From: Euptelea pleiosperma
Lineage: Eukaryota; Streptophyta; Magnoliopsida; Ranunculales; Eupteleaceae
Reading direction: 5' to 3'
Length of the DNA: 64,000 nt
Assembly (NCBI GenBank): GCA_035048495.1
Contig: JASUTR010000141.1
Location: 124,001 to 188,000, forward strand
Under the pieces are notes generated by a model that had not been told where the DNA came from, did no database searches, and was given only the letters and a program-made list of their open reading frames with translations. Made by a program: the position numbers and the translations under genes. Of the stretch, positions 61,322 through 64,000 are shown piece after piece. Numbering within the stretch: the first letter of the stretch is position 1; each line of letters opens with the position of its first letter.

Positions 61322-64000
61322 GTGACTTTTTCGCAACCGGACCTCGTGATTGGACTCAAACTCTTCTATTACTATTGTTTCAACACATTTGAAGTGTTGA
61401 AACAAGATTCGGGACAGTCAAAATAAGTTAGCTCCATCCGTTCGTCAACGTCTCAAATTGGACTCAGTTTGTGTGTTACGTTCCGAACCCTATAACTTGT
61501 GACTTTTTGCAACCGGACCTCGTAATTGGACTCAAACTCTTCCATTACTATTGTTTCATCACATTTGAAGTGGTGGAACAAGATTCGTGACAGTCGAAAC
61601 AAGTTAGCTCCATCTGTGCGTCAACGTCTCAAATTGGACTCAGTTTGTGTGTTACATTCCGTAGCCTATAACTTGTGACTTTTTCGCAACCGGACCTCAC
61701 AATTTGGCCCAAACTCTTCCATTACTATTGTTTCAATAGATTTGATGTGTTGGAACAATATTTGGGACAGTCAAAACAAGTTAGCTCCATCCGTGCGTCA
61801 AAGTCTCAAATTGGACTCAGTTTGTGTGTTACATTCCTAAGCCTATAACTTGTGCCTTTTTCGCAACCGGACCTCGTAATTGGACTCAGACTCTTGTATT
61901 ACTATTATTTCAACACATTTGATGTGTTGGAACAAGATTCGGGACCGTCGAAACTAGTTAGCTCCATCCGTTCGTCAACGTCTCAAATTGGACTCAGTTT
62001 GTGTGTTACATTCCGAAGCCTATAACTTGTGACTTTTTTGCAACCGGACCTCATAATTAGACACATACTCTTCCATTACTATTGTTTCAAGATATTTGAA
62101 GTGTTGGAACAAGATTCGGGACAGTCGAAACAAGTTAGCTCCATCCGTTCGTCAACGTCTCAAATTGGACTCAGTTTCGGTGTTACATTCCGAAGCCTGT
62201 AACTTGTGACTTTTTCGCAACCGGACCTCATAATTAGACTCAAACTCTTCCATTACTATTGTTTTAACAGATTTGAAGTGTTGGAACAATATTTGGGACA
62301 GTCGAAACAAGTTAGCTCCATCCGTACGTCAACGTCTCAAATTAGACCCAGTTTCTGTGTTACATTCCGAAGCCTATAATTTGTGACTTTTTCGCAACCG
62401 GACCTCGTAATTGGACTCAAACTCTTCTATTACTATTGTTTCAACACATTTGATGTGTTGGAACAAGATTCGGGACGGTCGAAACAAGTTAGCTCCATCC
62501 GTGCGTCAACGTCTCAAATTGGACTCAGTTTGTGTGTTACATTCCTAAGCCTATAACTTGTGACTTTTTCGCAACCGGACCTCGTAATTGGACTCAAACT
62601 CTTCTAATACTATTGTTTCAACAGATTTGAAGTGTTGGAATAAGATTTGGGACAGTCGAAACAAGTTAGCTCCATCCGTGCATCAACGTCTCAAATTCGA
62701 CTCAATTTGTGTGTAACATTCCGAAGCCTATAACTTATGACTTTGTCGCAATCAGACCTCGTAATTTTACTCAAACTCTTCCATTATTATTGTTTCAACA
62801 CATTTGAAATATTGGAACATGATTCGGGACAGGCAAAACAAGTTAGCTCCATACGTGAGTCAACATCTCAAATTGGACATAGTTTGTGTGTTACATTCCG
62901 AAGCCAATAACTTGTGACTTTTTCGCAACCGAACCTCGTAATTGGACTCAAACTCTTGTATTACTATTATTTCATCACATTTGATGTGTTGGAACAAGAT
63001 TCGGGACGGTCGAAACAAGTTAGCTCCATCCGTTCGTCAACGTCTCAAATTGGACTCAGTTTGTGTGTTACGTTCCGAACCCTATAACTTGTGACTTTTT
63101 CGCAACAGGAGCTCGTAATTGGACTCGAACTCTTCCATTACTATTGTTTCATCACATTTGAAGTGGTGGAACAAGATTCGTGACAGTCGAAACAAGTTAG
63201 CTCCATCCGTGCGTCAACGTCTCAAATTGGACTCAGTTTGTGTGTTACATTCCGAAGGCTATAACTTGTGACTTTTTCGCAACCGGACCTCGTAATTGGA
63301 CTCAAACTCTTGTATTACTATTATTTCAACACATTTGATGTGTTGGAACAAGATTCGGGATGGTCGAAACTAGTTAGCTCCATCCGTTCGTCAACGTCTC
63401 AAATTGGACTCAGTTTGTGAGTTACATTCCGAAGCCTATAACTTGTGACTTTTTTGCAACCGGACCTCATAATTAGACTCATACTCTTCCATTACTATTG
63501 TTTCAACATATTTGAAGTGTTGGAACAAGATTCGTGACAGTCGAAACAAGTTAGCTCCATCCGTTCGTCAACGTCTCAAATTGGACTCAGTTTCTGTGTT
63601 ACATTCCGAAGCCTATAACTTGTGACTTTTTCGCAACCGGACCTCATAATTAGACTCAAACTCTTCCATTACTATTGTTTTAACAGATTTGAAGTGTTGG
63701 AACAATATTTGGGACAGTCGAAACAAGTTAGCTCCATCCGTACGTCAACGTCTCAAATTAGACTCAGTTTCTGTGTTGCATTCCGAAGCCTATAACTTGT
63801 GACTTTTTCGCAACCGGACCTCGTAATTGGACTCAAACTCTTCTATTACTATTGTTTCAACACATTTGATGTGTTGGAACAAGATTCGGGACGGTCGAAA
63901 CAAGTTAGCTCCATCCGTGCGTCAACGTCTCAAATTGGACTCAGTTTGTGTGTTACATTCCTAAGCCTATAACTTGTGACTTTTTCGCGACCGGACCTCG
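61322..64000 (+). repeat. HOR block 12 (partial): I F'' J G'' H'' A'' B C D E F G H A B C
   Basis: Fifteen monomers and the first 25 bp of a C or C' (begins 'gtgac...cgcgaccgg' at 63976). It follows the canonical 22-mer as far as the window goes and matches block 8 at an offset of about 18.04 kb. Confidence 0.87.

Larger units (their letters stand above)
54667..61510. other. Zone of dense single-base indels (probable low-quality consensus)
   Basis: More than 30 one-base indels absent from sister monomers occur here. Examples: 'acacattgatg' (54.68 kb), 'cgcaccgg' (54.97), 'attgggactc' (55.28), 'gcaaacagg' (55.86), 'tctcaattgg' (57.21, 57.92), 'gcaacggac' (57.45, 58.86), 'tttcaaacacat' (58.20, 59.08), 'gggaccggttcg' (59.29), 'gaacccctat' (59.37), 'gactttttgcaacc' (61.50). 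The preceding 54 kb has only a handful. Most alter short homopolymers, the usual pattern of long-read consensus error. Confidence 0.8.
1..64000 (+). repeat. Satellite DNA array, ~177-bp monomer, ~362 tandem copies, single orientation
   Basis: The motif 'cttgtgac(t)5cgcaacc' recurs every 177 bp from position 3 (next at 180, 357, 534, 711, 888) to the right edge at 63976. All copies point the same way and no foreign sequence intervenes. A hand count of the monomer at 180-356 gives 74 G+C of 177 (about 42%). Nearly invariant across copies is the segment at monomer positions 104-117 (gttagctccatcc). Monomers differ at fixed diagnostic sites and are ordered into higher-order repeats. Length, homogeneity and higher-order structure match centromeric satellites of plants and animals, so the likely role is packaging of centromeric or pericentromeric chromatin; that role is inferred. 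I do not recognise the family. No coding or RNA gene is supported anywhere in the window. Confidence 0.98.
56200..64000 (+). repeat. Segmental duplication D3, copy 2
   Basis: Same variants in the same order as 37975-45963 but with dozens of single-base indels up to about 61.5 kb and one missing monomer (B/C' fusion at 60085). From 61.5 kb onward it is clean and in register. It runs off the right edge, so its full length is unknown. Confidence 0.83.

Noticed and set aside
1..64000. CRISPR array
   Set aside because: The whole 177-bp unit repeats without variable spacers; there is no short repeat/unique spacer alternation and no cas gene.
1..64000. Identity with Arabidopsis 178-bp centromere repeat, human alpha satellite, or another named satellite
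   Set aside because: Monomer length is similar, but I see no convincing sequence match from memory to any family, so no name or species is assigned.

Overview
This window is one uninterrupted, single-orientation satellite DNA array. From base 1 to base 64000 it is a head-to-tail tandem repeat of a monomer of about 177 bp, roughly 362 copies. I see no gene, RNA gene, transposon, CRISPR array, simple-sequence tract or unique sequence. Open reading frames of 60-118 codons occur only as by-products of the repeat: they start at non-ATG codons and recur wherever the same monomer junction recurs. The window therefore suggests the centromeric or pericentromeric heterochromatin of a eukaryote. The near-nucleosomal monomer length and higher-order organisation fit a centromeric satellite. 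I do not recognise the family and cannot name the species or kingdom.

Monomers fall into lettered classes by diagnostic bases (phase chosen here: each monomer begins at the gtgac of 'cttgtgac'). The basic unit is an octamer B-C-D-E-F-G-H-A (8 x 177 = 1416 bp). Two diverged versions exist, plain (C D E F G H A) and primed (C' D' E' F' G' H' A'), plus a shortened hexamer I-F''-J-G''-H''-A''. In the hexamer, I looks like a B/E fusion that removes C and D, and J is an extra A/B-like monomer. The clearest full repeat is a 22-mer (3894 bp) reading [I F'' J G'' H'' A''][B C D E F G H A][B C' D' E' F' G' H' A'], seen intact at 43284-47177. Order is thus nested: monomer, 6/8-mer block, then 22-mer.

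The rest of the window consists of expansions and contractions of the 22-mer. I-to-I spacings along the window are 62, 40, 35, 17, 43, 12, 27, 22, 31, 23 and 26 monomers. Most changes drop or add whole monomers through in-register hybrid monomers, as expected for unequal exchange. The exception is an 80-bp within-monomer deletion at 30319/30320. Shared private variants show several recent multi-kilobase duplications: 20842-25.5 kb with 30320-35.0 kb; 35851-37974 with 37975-40098; and 37975-45963 with 56200-64000.

Two other properties stand out. Many monomers (classes B, E', G, G', G'') carry a near-perfect short dyad, CAACACAT-TTG-ATGTGTTG, while no CENP-B box consensus is visible. Also, 54.6-61.5 kb is dense with single-base indels not seen in sister copies, which looks like poor consensus quality rather than biology.
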